Shown: in pieces, positions 10,303-19,833 of the stretch
How positions within the stretch are numbered: position 1 is the first letter of the stretch
Layout: every line of letters begins with the position of its first letter
Assembly (NCBI GenBank): GCA_002104895.1
Contig: MCFG01000524.1
Span: forward strand, 1 to 25,000
Length of the DNA: 25,000 bases
Direction: 5' to 3'
From: Anaeromyces robustus
Taxonomy: Eukaryota; Neocallimastigomycota; Neocallimastigomycetes; Neocallimastigales; Neocallimastigaceae
Translations under genes and position numbers: made by a program
The notes under the pieces: generated by a model
What the model was told of the DNA's origin: nothing
Database searches by the model: none
What the model saw: the letters and a program-made list of their open reading frames with translations, nothing else

Positions 10303-10544
10303 TTAATTCTAAATATAGAATTAAAGTAAAATTGATCTATCCTATTCCACTAGGGTCGGAAATAGGATCGGCATTTGCCCTACAAGGCTGTCCTACTGTG
10401 TTATCAGCATTGACGTTCCTGGAGAGGTTGGTTTTAAATTTATTGAACAATATATGTTGTCTTTTACAGACATTTATTAACATCAAAATACTTTATTTTT
10501 TTTTTTTTGAATAATACTTAGATAGAAATACTTTTTGATGTTAA
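10303..10544. other. GC-rich island bounded by inverted repeats: candidate structured RNA or relic
   Basis: Positions 10334-10431 have 48 G or C in 98 bases, against almost none in surrounding spacer and more than the array genes. A hairpin can form within it: ATCCTATTCC (10339-10348) with GGAAATAGGAT (10358-10368), one bulge. Perfect inverted repeats flank it: TTAATTCTA at 10303-10311 and 10316-10324, and TTAACATCAAA at 10477-10487 and 10534-10544. Both strands are open: plus from 10332 to 10514, and minus from an ATG at 10483 to TAG at 10337 (48 aa, containing VGQPCRANADPISDPSGIG). Neither peptide is recognised. A conserved RNA, a gene exon or a transposon remnant are all possible; no Pol III boxes or tRNA fold were found. 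Confidence 0.45.
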
Positions 10545-11039
10545 AGATTATATCATCTCATCTCCCCAATAATTTTATATATTATACTACTTTTTTTTAT
10601 CTTGTTTTTTTTTTATATAACTTAATAATAATTAAACCTAGTTTGAAAACTCTAAATTAATGAAAAATTGTATGTATATATAATCAAATTCTTTAAACAT
10701 TTAGCATACATATTATTTACTTAATTATAATATTAAAGTCGAAATAAATTAATTTTTAATATCTAATGAAGAATAAAATTTTATATATATATAAATATTA
10801 TTAATAACAAATTTAAAATAAATATTCAAAGTGATAGTAATAATATAATTATTTATTTACTTGTTCATATTATAATTAGTTATATTTAATATTTTAATAT
10901 TAAAAAAATAATATTTCTATTACTCTCAAATTATAATTATTACAAACAACACTAATTTAAAATACATAAAACAAGTTTTTTTTTTTATTAAAAAAAATTT
11001 TTTTAATTTTAACTTTATTTTTATTTTATTAATTTTATT

Positions 11040-11133
11040 ATTTTATTTTATATTTTTGTTTTAGGTTTTATTAATCGTTATATTTTATTTTATTTTATAT
11101 TTTTGTTTTAGGTTTTATTAATTGTTATATTTT
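11040..11133. repeat. 47-bp tandem duplication
   Basis: A unit containing ATATTTTTGTTTTAGGTTTT and then ATTAATCGTTATA occurs twice with period 47. The second copy has one clear change (ATTG for ATCG). It immediately precedes the T-rich tract downstream of gene 2. Confidence 0.85.
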
Positions 11134-11139
11134 ATTTTA

Positions 11140-11435
11140 TTTTATTTTATTTTTTATTTTAAATTTATTTTATTTTAATTTTTTATTTTATTTTGTTTTG
11201 TTTATTTTTAATTTGTTTTATTTATTATTTTGTTTTGTTATTATTATTATATTTTGTTTTATTTTTATTATATTTTGTTTTATTTTTATTTTGTTATTTT
11301 TATTTTGTTATTTTTATTTTTATTTTGTTATTTTATTATATTTTGTTTTATTTTTATTTTATTTTGTTATTTTTATTATATTTTGTTTTATTTTTATTAT
11401 ATTTTGTTTTATTTTTATTTTTATTTTTATTTTTC
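11140..11435. repeat. TTTTA/TTTTG tract downstream of gene 2
   Basis: This is the counterpart of the tract beside gene 1, here with TTATTATA interruptions. It ends at TTTTTCATAAATTATTTAAT, the boundary shared by all four cassettes. Confidence 0.85.
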
Positions 11436-11480
11436 ATAAATTATTTAATAATATTAATTTTTAGCATATTAAATATCATT

Positions 11481-11568
11481 GAAGGTTATTACTTTTTATA
11501 TATTAATATTTTATAAAATATTAATAAATCTATGAGAAATCTATAAAGTAATTTTTTTAATATCCTTC
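11481..11568 (-). terminator. Conserved 3'-end stem structure of gene 2
   Basis: The outer arms are GAAGGTTATTA (11481-11491) and TAATATCCTTC (11558-11568), with a perfect 22-bp palindrome at 11503-11524. Unlike the other copies, the AATAAA hexamer beside the outer arm is changed here (plus strand TTTTTTAATA), so 3'-end choice may differ. Confidence 0.5.
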
Positions 11569-11623
11569 GACAATCTTCAATAATATTTTATGTTACTTTA
11601 TATTTATATTATAAAATAACTAT

Positions 11624-12298
11624 TTAAACGCGTTCAACGACTTCTTTGCCATTAACTTTACCATATTCTTTAACAACTTTAACACAAGTTTCATGATTGT
11701 AATTTTTACTTTTTTTGTCACAGACATCAATACTAGTATTATCTTGTAAAACACAACGAAGGACACCATCAACTGTAAAGCATTCCATTTCTTTCATATT
11801 TTTAGCGGTTTTTGGAGTAGCTTTTTGAAGACAAATGTAATTAGTAACAGCATTGTTAGTAAGAACAATACCATCATAACCTCTACATTCTTTTTGGTCA
11901 ATTTTGTAATCAGTGAAAATCTTGTTATGAGATGGATATTCTCTAATACGGTAAGATAATTCATCACTGTCTTCTCTCTCAACGAACTTTAAGAATTTGT
12001 AGGCACAATCCTTATAATTAGTAGCACCACTGTTTTGAGAACAACTTGGAATATTGTTGAAACCTTCTTCAACACAAAGAATAGTGTTACTAGCGTCAGT
12101 GTAGAAACAAGTTCTGTAAGCTAAAACATCTTCTCTGGAATGTTGGCGAAGACAGGTGTATTCACCTTTGTCGTTAATGTAGAATCTAGCTTTGTGATCA
12201 GCTTGACAATCCTTTCTAAGAGTAGCAATATCACCTTCGTTAGCACTAACGGCAACAACAGCTAAAGCGAAAACACTGAGAATAGTCTTGAAATTCAT
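11624..12298 (-). CDS. Secreted 12-cysteine protein with two six-Cys modules, array gene 2
   Basis: This encodes 224 aa and is intronless. The signal peptide (residues 1-19) and first 27 residues equal those of gene 1. Cysteines fall at exactly the same residues as in gene 1 (31, 49, 64, 75, 86, 98 | 138, 156, 173, 182, 193, 205). It is the closest relative of gene 1 at the N-terminus, but loops differ: module 1 has SREDVLAYRTC and a more acidic linker (SYRIREYPSHNKIF), and module 2 has KTAKNMKEMEC where the other three have a K-x-x-K-M-L-x-D-K pattern. The NTS sequon is kept at N187. The C-terminus ends GKEVVERV. Start, promoter and 3' structure match the family. Function is unknown; it is very likely functional because no frame breaks occur and all cysteines are kept. 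Confidence 0.9.
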   Translation of the reverse strand: MNFKTILSVFALAVVAVSANEGDIATLRKDCQADHKARFYINDKGEYTCLRQHSREDVLAYRTCFYTDASNTILCVEEGFNNIPSCSQNSGATNYKDCAYKFLKFVEREDSDELSYRIREYPSHNKIFTDYKIDQKECRGYDGIVLTNNAVTNYICLQKATPKTAKNMKEMECFTVDGVLRCVLQDNTSIDVCDKKSKNYNHETCVKVVKEYGKVNGKEVVERV

Positions 12299-12464
12299 TT
12301 TGTTTAATATGCTTTGTTTTTTATTTTATTATATTAAATTAGTTTTTTAGTTTTGTTTTGTTTTTTTTTTAAATAATAATAATATTTAAAATTTTATTTT
12401 AATATTATTAAAATAATTTATGTTTTTTAGTTTTTAGTTTTTAGTTTTTAATATTTTTTATTTT
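12299..12464 (-). promoter_or_regulatory. G-depleted 5' leader of gene 2
   Basis: The sense strand has a single G (in GCATATTAAACAAAATG) and no upstream ATG between the promoter block and the start. AAAAACTAAAAACTAAAAAC repeats and an AT inverted repeat are shared with the other leaders. Confidence 0.55.
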
Positions 12465-12514
12465 AAATTTGTGTGAAGAACAAAAAATGGATGTACTTTC
12501 ATTTGATATTTATA
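12465..12514 (-). promoter_or_regulatory. Core promoter of gene 2
   Basis: A TATAAATA box (12507-12514, minus strand) lies 209 bp before the start codon. It is followed by ATCAAATGAAAGTACATCCA and then the TTCTTCACACAAATTT block (12465-12480). It is almost identical to the promoters of genes 3 and 4. Confidence 0.75.
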
Positions 12515-12638
12515 CTTTTTTTCGTTTATGATTAAAAAAATATATATATATATATTTTTTCAATATTTTTAAATATTATAAATATTATTAATTAATACAA
12601 TTTTTTTTTTCATTATTATTATTATTAATTATTAAAAA

Positions 12639-12669
12639 ATGTAACTAAACTTTAATTATTAATTTTTTG
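12639..12669 (+). repeat. Array spacer motif, copy at 12.6 kb
   Basis: ATGTAACTAAACTTTAATTA is a variant of the GTACCCAAACTTTAATTAT motif. It is about 125 bp beyond the promoter of gene 2. Downstream order (CAGAAA-like segment, TTTA-rich DNA, TTTTATAATAAAT, T-rich DNA) resembles the other copies. Confidence 0.6.
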
Positions 12670-12699
12670 CTTAATACCTAAACAAATGCAAAAAATTAA

Positions 12700-13740
12700 T
12701 TAATATTAATTAATATTCATATTCAAATTGTTTTTTTTTTTTTAAATAATAAACTTTATTTAAATTTAAATATTTAAAAAAATAAGCAGAAAAAATTCGG
12801 TACAAAATAAAAAAAAATTATTAATATTTATTTATTAATTTATTTATTATATTAATATCATTTAATTATTTATTTTTTAATAATATCTATAAATATTTTC
12901 TTATTTTATTATTTTATCTTATTTTATTATTTTATAATAAATTCTATTTTCATTTTCTAATTTTTTTTTTAATTAAATAATACACCATTTTTTATATAAA
13001 CTGATATATATATGACTCATTATATGAAGTGTACATGCTAATTCGATGTTGAAACATGAGTTTTCTTAATAACAACTAATACTAATGATGTTCATACATC
13101 ATACATATTTACATTATGAATTATAGATCTTTCATCTAATTTTATTTATAAATTTTTTAATTAATTCTAGAAACAAAACTTATTATAATTATTATTATTA
13201 ATTATTAGTTAATATGTATTAATTGTTTAGAATTATTAACTTATCTTTTAAAGTTTTGTAAAATTAATAATATATATAAAAAATATATTTTAATATATTA
13301 GTAATAATCGGCAGTATTACAAAAATATGTAATAAGTAATTAAATGTTTTTTTGTTTTTTTGTTTTTTTTAACCGCATTAAGTTTATTATTATTTATTAT
13401 TGAATTATAATTCTTAGAATGTTACATAAAAAATTAAAATATATGATGTCATAAAAATATATAAAACAAAGAAACCATAGAAAGAAAAGAAAGAAAAAAA
13501 CTAAACTATACATTATAGTTCAAAAGAGTAAATATAGTTCTTAATGTAATAGGATGAATTAGTTGACTTGACTCTCATATGAATTTTTTGAAAATTCAGT
13601 ATGATATATTCTCCAACCAGAAGGAAATAATAAAACACATATATATCATTTCAATAAAAATTTATAAAAAGATAGATGCATTTATTAAAATATACGATTA
13701 TAATAAAAAAATTATAATTCGATTGTATATTAATTTCAAT
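12700..13740. other. Gene-free spacer upstream of gene 2
   Basis: No convincing gene was found. The part at 13000-13650 is slightly less AT-extreme (for example GTGTACATGCTAATTCGATG and TTCTCCAACCAGAAGGAAAT), and an open frame of 55 codons at 13579 runs into the ATT repeat. That frame has low-complexity I/K/Y composition and is not called as a gene. Confidence 0.5.
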
Positions 13741-13742
13741 TC

Positions 13743-13903
<161 letters not shown>

Positions 13904-14324
13904 ATAATTATTATTGATTATTTAATGATTTTATTTTTTATATCATTTAAAATTTATAAATATATTAAAATGATAAAAATGCTATATGATATATTTTTTG
14001 TTGTTATTTTTATTTTGGTTTTGTTAAATATAAAATAAATGTTATTTAATGAATTTTCTTTAGCCATTCTAATATATTCATTTTAATTTTAATAAATTAA
14101 TTAATATATATTATATTTATTAAAATATAATGATAAAAATCTTTTATGTTTGTTTTGTTTAATTCAACCGATTTTAAAATTTCATTTTAATAAAATAAAA
14201 TAAAATAAAAAAAAATATAATTATGTAGTAATAAAAAATTTATCAAATACACTTTTTATTTCTTGTTTTTTTTTTTTTTTTTTTATTTTTGTAATTATTA
14301 TTTATTAATTAATATTATTATTTT

Positions 14325-14348
14325 TGTACCCAAACTTTAATTATTAAA
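14325..14348 (+). repeat. Array spacer motif, copy at 14.3 kb
   Basis: TGTACCCAAACTTTAATTAT is followed by TAAAT. Downstream come ACAGAAAATCAATACAAAAT, a TTTA run and a T-rich stretch, the same order as after the 21408 copy. Confidence 0.75.
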
Positions 14349-14463
14349 TCTATGTAGAATGGTAAAACAAACAAAATTTAATATTATTCTATAATATATT
14401 AATATATTATTAATAAAAATTTAAATAAAAAAATACAGAAAATCAATACAAAATAAAGTTATA

Positions 14464-14612
<149 letters not shown>

Positions 14613-14820
14613 TTATATATATATATATATTTATATTATATATATATTATAGAAATATTTATATTAATATTCAATTATTTATATTCATATTTAATATTAT
14701 TTTATATTGATATTATCAATATTATTATATTCAATTTTATTATAAATTAACTTTTTACTATTAATTTAATTAATTTTTTTTTTTTTTTTTTTTATATTTT
14801 AATATTTTTATAATAAGAAT

Positions 14821-14924
14821 ATTCTTTCTTATCTTTATTTTTTTGGTTTTATTTTATTTTGTTTTCATTTTTATTCTTTCTTATCTTTATTTTTTTGGTT
14901 TTATTTTATTTTGTTTTCATTTTT
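14821..14924. repeat. Two perfect tandem copies of a 52-bp unit
   Basis: The unit starts ATTCTTTCTTATCTTTATTT and includes TTGGTTTTATTTTATTTTG. Copies 14821-14872 and 14873-14924 are identical, so the duplication is recent. Confidence 0.9.
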
Positions 14925-15206
14925 ATTTTTTTTATCCCATTCATTTTTTTTTCCTTAATTAATTAATACATTTATATGAATTATTATTAATTAATTAATT
15001 AATATTACTAATTTTAAATTTTACTAATTTTTCTAATCAACTTTTAATAAACCAAAAAAAAAAAAATTTAAAGGAATTAAAAATTTTTTTAAATAAAAAA
15101 AAGGAATAACTTTCATTTTATTATATTTCAAATATTAAAAAGTATTTAAAGGTTAATTTTATTTATACATTTATTTTAACTTTATATATAATAAAAAAAT
15201 TAAATA

Positions 15207-15255
15207 TTAACTTGATAATAAAAAAAATGATGCTATGCTAAATGCAATAAAGTAT
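15207..15255 (+). repeat. Dispersed spacer repeat, copy 2
   Basis: AACTTGATAATAAAAAAAAT followed by GATGCTATGCTAAATGCAAT matches 20363-20405 and, more weakly, 8914-8958. The match resumes downstream at AAATAACTAAATAATACAAA (15327 onward and 20449 onward). Confidence 0.7.
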
Positions 15256-15617
15256 AAATAGGTGTAAAAAAATAAAATAAAATAAATCGATAAATAATTT
15301 ATTAAAAATATCCGAACAAAATTAAATAAATAACTAAATAATACAAATAATTAAATTAATAAATAAAATTTTTTTTGTTAAAATATAGTTTATAATTATA
15401 TTATGGGATAAAATATTTTAATAAAAGCATAAAGTTAATCTTTATATAAAATTAAATAATAAATAATCAATAGTTTGAATAAATGAATAAATAAGTAATC
15501 CATCCATAACTATTAATTAATTAATTATTAACGAATTATTTGATTTTATTATAACTTTAATCATTTATTATTGTTTAAATATTTATTAGTTTCAAGAAGA
15601 GATAAAAACTAAATACT

Positions 15618-16280
15618 AAAAAAGATAATAATAAAAATACACAATAATTTTTAGACACTTTAAAAACTCCTTTTTTATAACTATTTTTTGTTATATTTTA
15701 TCTTTAGTTTTATTTTGATTCTTTTATTTTTATTTTTTTAATTTTATTATTTTAATTATTATTTTTTTTTCTTTACTTTTTATTTATTTTATTTTTTATT
15801 TTATTATTAGTTGTTTTATTTTTATTTTATTTTATTTTATTTTATTTATTAAATTAAATATGGATTATAACATAAAAATGTAATAATTTAATTATTTAAT
15901 TATTTATTAAAAAAAAGTAATAAATAGATAAAAATTATTTATTGAGTAATGATTATATAAGCATAATTGATTATCAAAATTATCATAATCAACTTTAGTA
16001 TATTCATTATTTAATTCTAATATATATTTCAATTTAATTTTGATATTGAATATTTAATAAAAAGAATTAAAAAGAAAAAATATAAAAAATATAGAATGAT
16101 TATTATAAAAAAAAAAGAGAAGCAATAAATAAAAAATCATAATAAAAAAATAAAAAAAATTTTTTTTATTTTTGTTGTATTATTTAATATAATTTTTTTT
16201 ATTAAAAATGTATCCAAACTTTAATTATTAATTTTTTGTTATTAGAAGGCTAAAATTATACAGAAATTAATTAATTTTTA
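15618..16280. other. Gene-less scar of an array unit (deleted paralog locus)
   Basis: The left half (15618-15840) closely matches 17914-18133, the DNA downstream of gene 3, including GACACTTTAAAAACTCCTTT against GACACATTTAAAAATTCCTT and TTATTATTAGTTGTTTTATT. The right half (15849-16280) closely matches 19535-19890, the DNA upstream of gene 3, including AAATTAAATATGGATTATAA and ATAATCAACTTTAGTATATT. In gene 3 the two halves are separated by about 1.39 kb holding tract, gene and promoter; here they meet at about 15841-15850. A similar right-half segment also follows gene 1 (near 7786), which favours loss of a gene over insertion beside gene 3. Confidence 0.75.
16208..16238 (+). repeat. Array spacer motif, copy in the scar
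   Basis: ATGTATCCAAACTTTAATTA is followed by TTAATTTTTTG and then GAAGGCTAAAATTATACAGA. The copy upstream of gene 3 reads GAAAGGCTAAAGTATGCAGA at the same place. Confidence 0.8.
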
Positions 16281-16741
16281 TGTTGCTCAATAATTTTTTT
16301 TTTAACATAAAAATGTATAAATATGACATAGTATTTATTTAAATATTAATTATTTATTTATTTAATGATTGATTGATTGATTGATTTATGTATTTATTTA
16401 TTTATTTATTAAATATATATAGAATTATAATATTAAAAATTTTATCTTATTTTATAATAAATTAACTGCATCAATAATATTTTTTAAAAAAAAAAATATC
16501 CTTTTTTCATTTTTTTTTTTTTTTTTTTGCTTTTTATTTTTTGTTTCTTGGCTTTTTCTTTTTTTACTCTCTCTCTTTCCTTTTTTGTTTTTATTCTCCT
16601 TAATTAATTAATATATATATATTAATTATTATTAATTATATATTTTATATTTTATTAATGTTCTAAATTTCTTTTTTTTAACCCAAAAAAAAAAAAAAAA
16701 AAATTGAATAACTGAAGTGAAAAAATAAAAAAAATCAATTA

Positions 16742-16890
16742 TATAAAATAACCTTAACCCTTAATAAAAAAATGATTACATATTTGTATTTTTTTACTTT
16801 TTAATAATTAGATATTAGAAAATAAAATAAAAAAAATGTAAAAAATTTATAAAATAACTATAACCCTTAAAAAAAATACATATTTGTATT
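16742..16890. repeat. Direct repeat pair with TAACCCTTAA core
   Basis: TATAAAATAACCTTAACCCT at 16743 and TATAAAATAACTATAACCCT at 16849 are each followed by A-rich DNA and ACATATTTGTATT. The two arms are about 107 bp apart. Confidence 0.7.
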
Positions 16891-16900
16891 ATAAGTGTTA

Positions 16901-16925
16901 CTTCTTCTTCTTCTTCTTCTTCTTC

Positions 16926-16957
<32 letters not shown>

Positions 16958-16993
16958 TATTATTATTATTATTATTATTATAATAATAATAAT
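16901..16993. repeat. (CTT)9 next to (ATT)n and its inverse
   Basis: Nine CTT units (16901-16927) run directly into about 17 ATT units and then TAATAATAATAATT, so the ATT part can fold back on itself. This compound microsatellite precedes the less AT-rich segment. Confidence 0.85.
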
Positions 16994-17019
16994 TGGTAAT
17001 ACTAAAAAAACAAATATAA

Positions 17020-17800
17020 AAAATAAATCATCGGATAAACATCTATAATATACTAATCTAACCTAATGATATCAAAGATATGAAACTTTTAGTGTCTCCC
17101 TTTCAATGAATAACACCCTATTTCTTGAAATGTTATTCAAATATTGTGCAAGGATTAACTTTAAGTTTTATCTTTTCAACATTGATGCTATTAGAATTCT
17201 TAATATTATTGTATCAATCGAAAAAAAAAATATGGAAAGATTAATAACAACAGACCTAATAATTCTAATAATAATACAGAAGAGTGACAAGCCCAATTTA
17301 ATTAATAATAGTTTTATTATAATTTTTTCTTAAACTAAAGAAAGAGAATATATTTCCATGTTTTTTTTTTTTTTTTTTTTTTTGCTTTATTAATTATAAA
17401 TAATTATTAAGACATTTAAATTTATTACATATAATAAAATGGAATAGATTAAAAAAAATTTAAAAAAAAATTCTATCTAAAAAATCTATAATAAAATGTA
17501 TAGGAAAATATTTAATATAAAAAAAATATAATAAATCTTTTTCTGGAATAATAATAATTTTAGTATAGGATACTAACTCTATCCGGGTTTCACTACTCTC
17601 TAAATGGTAAAATAATTATAAAAACAAAGAGGTAACATTTAAATTTAAAATAGCACAGTGGTCCATTTAATACCTTGATTAAAATGAGGGTATTCCTTCA
17701 TAACCCAACATAATAATATGTTTATAATCACAAAAACCTATCACAATCATAATTTTTTACCTTTGTTATTTTATAAAAGTATTAAACTCGTTAACAAATA
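17020..17800. other. More complex unique segment, possibly a decayed insertion
   Basis: This part is less AT-extreme than the spacers and has no counterpart in the other array units. A plus-strand frame runs 17106-17333 (75 aa, starting MNNTLFLEML). A minus-strand frame runs 17615 to 17460, about 51 aa, with a coding-like stretch SSETRIELVSYTKIIIIPEK. Other frames here are broken. Neither is recognised, and both may be chance or relics of an old gene or transposon. A 23-base poly(T) lies at about 17361-17383. Confidence 0.35.
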
Positions 17801-18104
17801 AAGAATTAAACTATTTAATTTTATAATTATTAATTATTTGTTATTATTTATTATTATATTTATTATTGTCTTAATACAAGTATATTAAAAAAAATTAAAA
17901 AAATAAAAAGAATAAAAAAGATAATAATAAAAAAACACAATAATTTTAAGACACATTTAAAAATTCCTTTTTTATAACTTTTTTTTGTTATATTTTAACT
18001 TTAGTTTTATTTTGATTCTTTTATTTTTATTTCTTTAATTTTATTATTTTAATTTTTATTTTTTTTCTTGACTTTTTATTTATTTTATTTATTTTATTTT
18101 ATTA

Positions 18105-18335
18105 TTAGTTGTTTTATTTTTATTTTATTTTGTTTTATTTTTATTTTATTTTGTTTTATTTTATTATTTTTATTTTTATTTTTTATTTTTTATTGTTTTG
18201 TTTTATTTTATTGATTTATTTAATTTTATTTTATTTTATTTTATTTTATTTTGCTTTATTATTTTTATTTTTGTTTTATTTTATTTTATTTTATTTTTAA
18301 TTTTTATTTTATTTATTTTAATTTAATTTTATTTT
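18105..18335. repeat. TTTTA/TTTTG tract downstream of gene 3
   Basis: This is the same type of tract as beside the other three genes. Its left boundary, after TTATTATTAGTTG, is also present in the scar at about 15805, where the tract is short and the gene absent. Confidence 0.85.
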
Positions 18336-18385
18336 TCATAAATTATTTAATAATATTAAATTTTGATAGCATATTAAATGTCTTT

Positions 18386-18482
18386 GAAGGTTATTATTTT
18401 TTATATATTAATATTTAATAAAATATTAATAATTCTAAGATAATTCTATAATTAATAAGTATAAAATTTATTAATATCCTTC
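18386..18482 (-). terminator. Conserved 3'-end stem structure of gene 3
   Basis: The outer arms are GAAGGTTATTA (18386-18396) and TAATATCCTTC (18472-18482). The inner inverted repeat is at 18408-18429, with arms TTAATATTT and AAATATTAA. A minus-strand AATAAA lies at 18467-18472. Confidence 0.5.
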
Positions 18483-18546
18483 GACATTCTTCAATAATAT
18501 TTTAGGTTACTTTATATATATATTACTATATTATAAAATAGCTTTT

Positions 18547-19203
18547 TTAATTATTGATTTCTTTAATACCGTGAATGGAAAGAATTCTTCTACATCTTTC
18601 ATGATCGTATTCCTTGGCACCTCTTACACAAGCTTTAGCAGAAGTGTTATCTTGGACAACACAATGAATTTCATCGTTGTACTTAAAGCAATCTTTGTCA
18701 CTAAGCATTTTAACTTTCTTTGGAGTAGCCTTTTCAAGACAAACATAATTGTCTCTTGTTTTGTAAGAAAGGAGAACACCATTATTACCATTACATTCTT
18801 TAAAATCAATTTCGTAATTAGAGAAAATTTTTTCATGAGTTGGGAACTTTCTAATACGGTATGGTAATTTATCATCATGATCTATAAATCTTATGAATTT
18901 TTCAGCACAATCTTCATAATCAGTTGCACCACTGTTCTTAGAACAACTTGGAATGTTGTTGAAACCTTCTTCAACACAAACAACTGAACCTTCTGCATCA
19001 GTAAAGAAACAAGTTCTATAATCTAAATTTTCTTCTTTATGATGTTGACGAAGACAAGTATATTCACCATTATCGTTAATGTAGAAGGTAGCTAAACCAT
19101 CACCTTCACATTCCTTCTTAATAGTAGCAATGTTATTAACTGGGTTAGCACTAACAGCAGCTAAAGCTAAAGCGGCAATACTGAAAATAGTCTTGAAATT
19201 CAT
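18547..19203 (-). CDS. Secreted 12-cysteine protein with two six-Cys modules, array gene 3
   Basis: This is the shortest member at 218 aa and is intronless. Residues 1-19 are a signal peptide with core IFSIAALALAAVSA. Cysteines are at 32, 50, 65, 76, 87, 99 | 137, 155, 172, 181, 192 and 204, with the same gaps inside each module as in gene 1; the inter-module gap is 37 residues rather than 39. The linker motif is PYRIRKFPTHEKIF. Residues 1-54 equal gene 4 exactly, and so does the DNA there, while the rest differs widely. The NTS sequon is kept at N186. Its C-terminus is the most divergent and shortest (ERCRRILSIHGIKEINN), with more basic residues around the last cysteine. Function is unknown, as for the family. 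Confidence 0.9.
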   Translation of the reverse strand: MNFKTIFSIAALALAAVSANPVNNIATIKKECEGDGLATFYINDNGEYTCLRQHHKEENLDYRTCFFTDAEGSVVCVEEGFNNIPSCSKNSGATDYEDCAEKFIRFIDHDDKLPYRIRKFPTHEKIFSNYEIDFKECNGNNGVLLSYKTRDNYVCLEKATPKKVKMLSDKDCFKYNDEIHCVVQDNTSAKACVRGAKEYDHERCRRILSIHGIKEINN

Positions 19204-19373
19204 TTTGTTTAATATGCTTTGTTTTTTAATTTATATTATATTAAATTAGTTTTTTAGTTTTGTTTAATTTTATTTTTTTTTTAAATAATAATAATATTTA
19301 AAATTTTATTTTAATATATTATTAAATAATTTATGTTTTTTTTAGTTTTTAGTTTTTAATATTTTTTATTTTT
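19204..19373 (-). promoter_or_regulatory. G-depleted 5' leader of gene 3
   Basis: Only one G occurs on the sense strand before the start, and there is no upstream ATG. The conserved AT inverted repeat is altered here (TTAATATATTATTAAATAAT on the plus strand) compared with genes 1, 2 and 4. Confidence 0.55.
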
Positions 19374-19424
19374 AAATTTGTGTGAAGAACCAAAAAATGG
19401 ATGTACTTTCATTTGATATTTATA
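19374..19424 (-). promoter_or_regulatory. Core promoter of gene 3
   Basis: TATAAATA (19417-19424, minus strand) is followed by ATCAAATGAAAGTACATCCA, then TTGGTTCTTCACACAAATTT (from 19393 down to 19374). It has one extra base compared with gene 2 in the run before TTCTTC. Confidence 0.75.
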
Positions 19425-19780
19425 CTTTTTTTTTCATTTTTTAATTAAAAAAATAAAAATCTTTTACAAATTTAAATAATTTCTTTTTTTTTACATAGTT
19501 TAATATTTTAAAATATCAATATATTAATTTAATTAAATTAAATATGGATTATAATATAAAAATGTAATAATTTAATTATTTATTGAGTAATCATTATGTG
19601 TTATTGATTATCATAATCAACTTTAGTATATTTATTATTTAATTCTAATATATATTTTAATTTAATTTTGATATTGAATATTTAATAATAGAATTAAAAA
19701 GAAAAAATATAAAAAATATTGAATAATTATTATTAAAAAAAAAAAAAAAAAAAACTAAAAGAAGCAAAAAATAAAAAATA

Positions 19781-19804
19781 ATATTAAATGATACAACAAA
19801 ACAT
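19781..19804. repeat. Locally inverted segment of the spacer
   Basis: ATATTAAATGATACAACAAA plus ACAT is the reverse complement of the segment at 16168-16190 in the scar (ATTTTTGTTGTATTATTTAA plus TAT) apart from a few changes. Flanking DNA on both sides is in the same orientation in the two places, so only this loop between A-rich and T-rich arms was flipped. Confidence 0.65.
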
Positions 19805-19833
19805 AAAAAAAAAAAATTTTTTATAAATTAAAA

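Noticed and set aside
10334-10431. GC island considered as tRNA, 5S rRNA or a spliceosomal RNA
   Set aside because: No cloverleaf, acceptor stem, B-box or recognisable snRNA or 5S conserved sequence could be found by eye on either strand.
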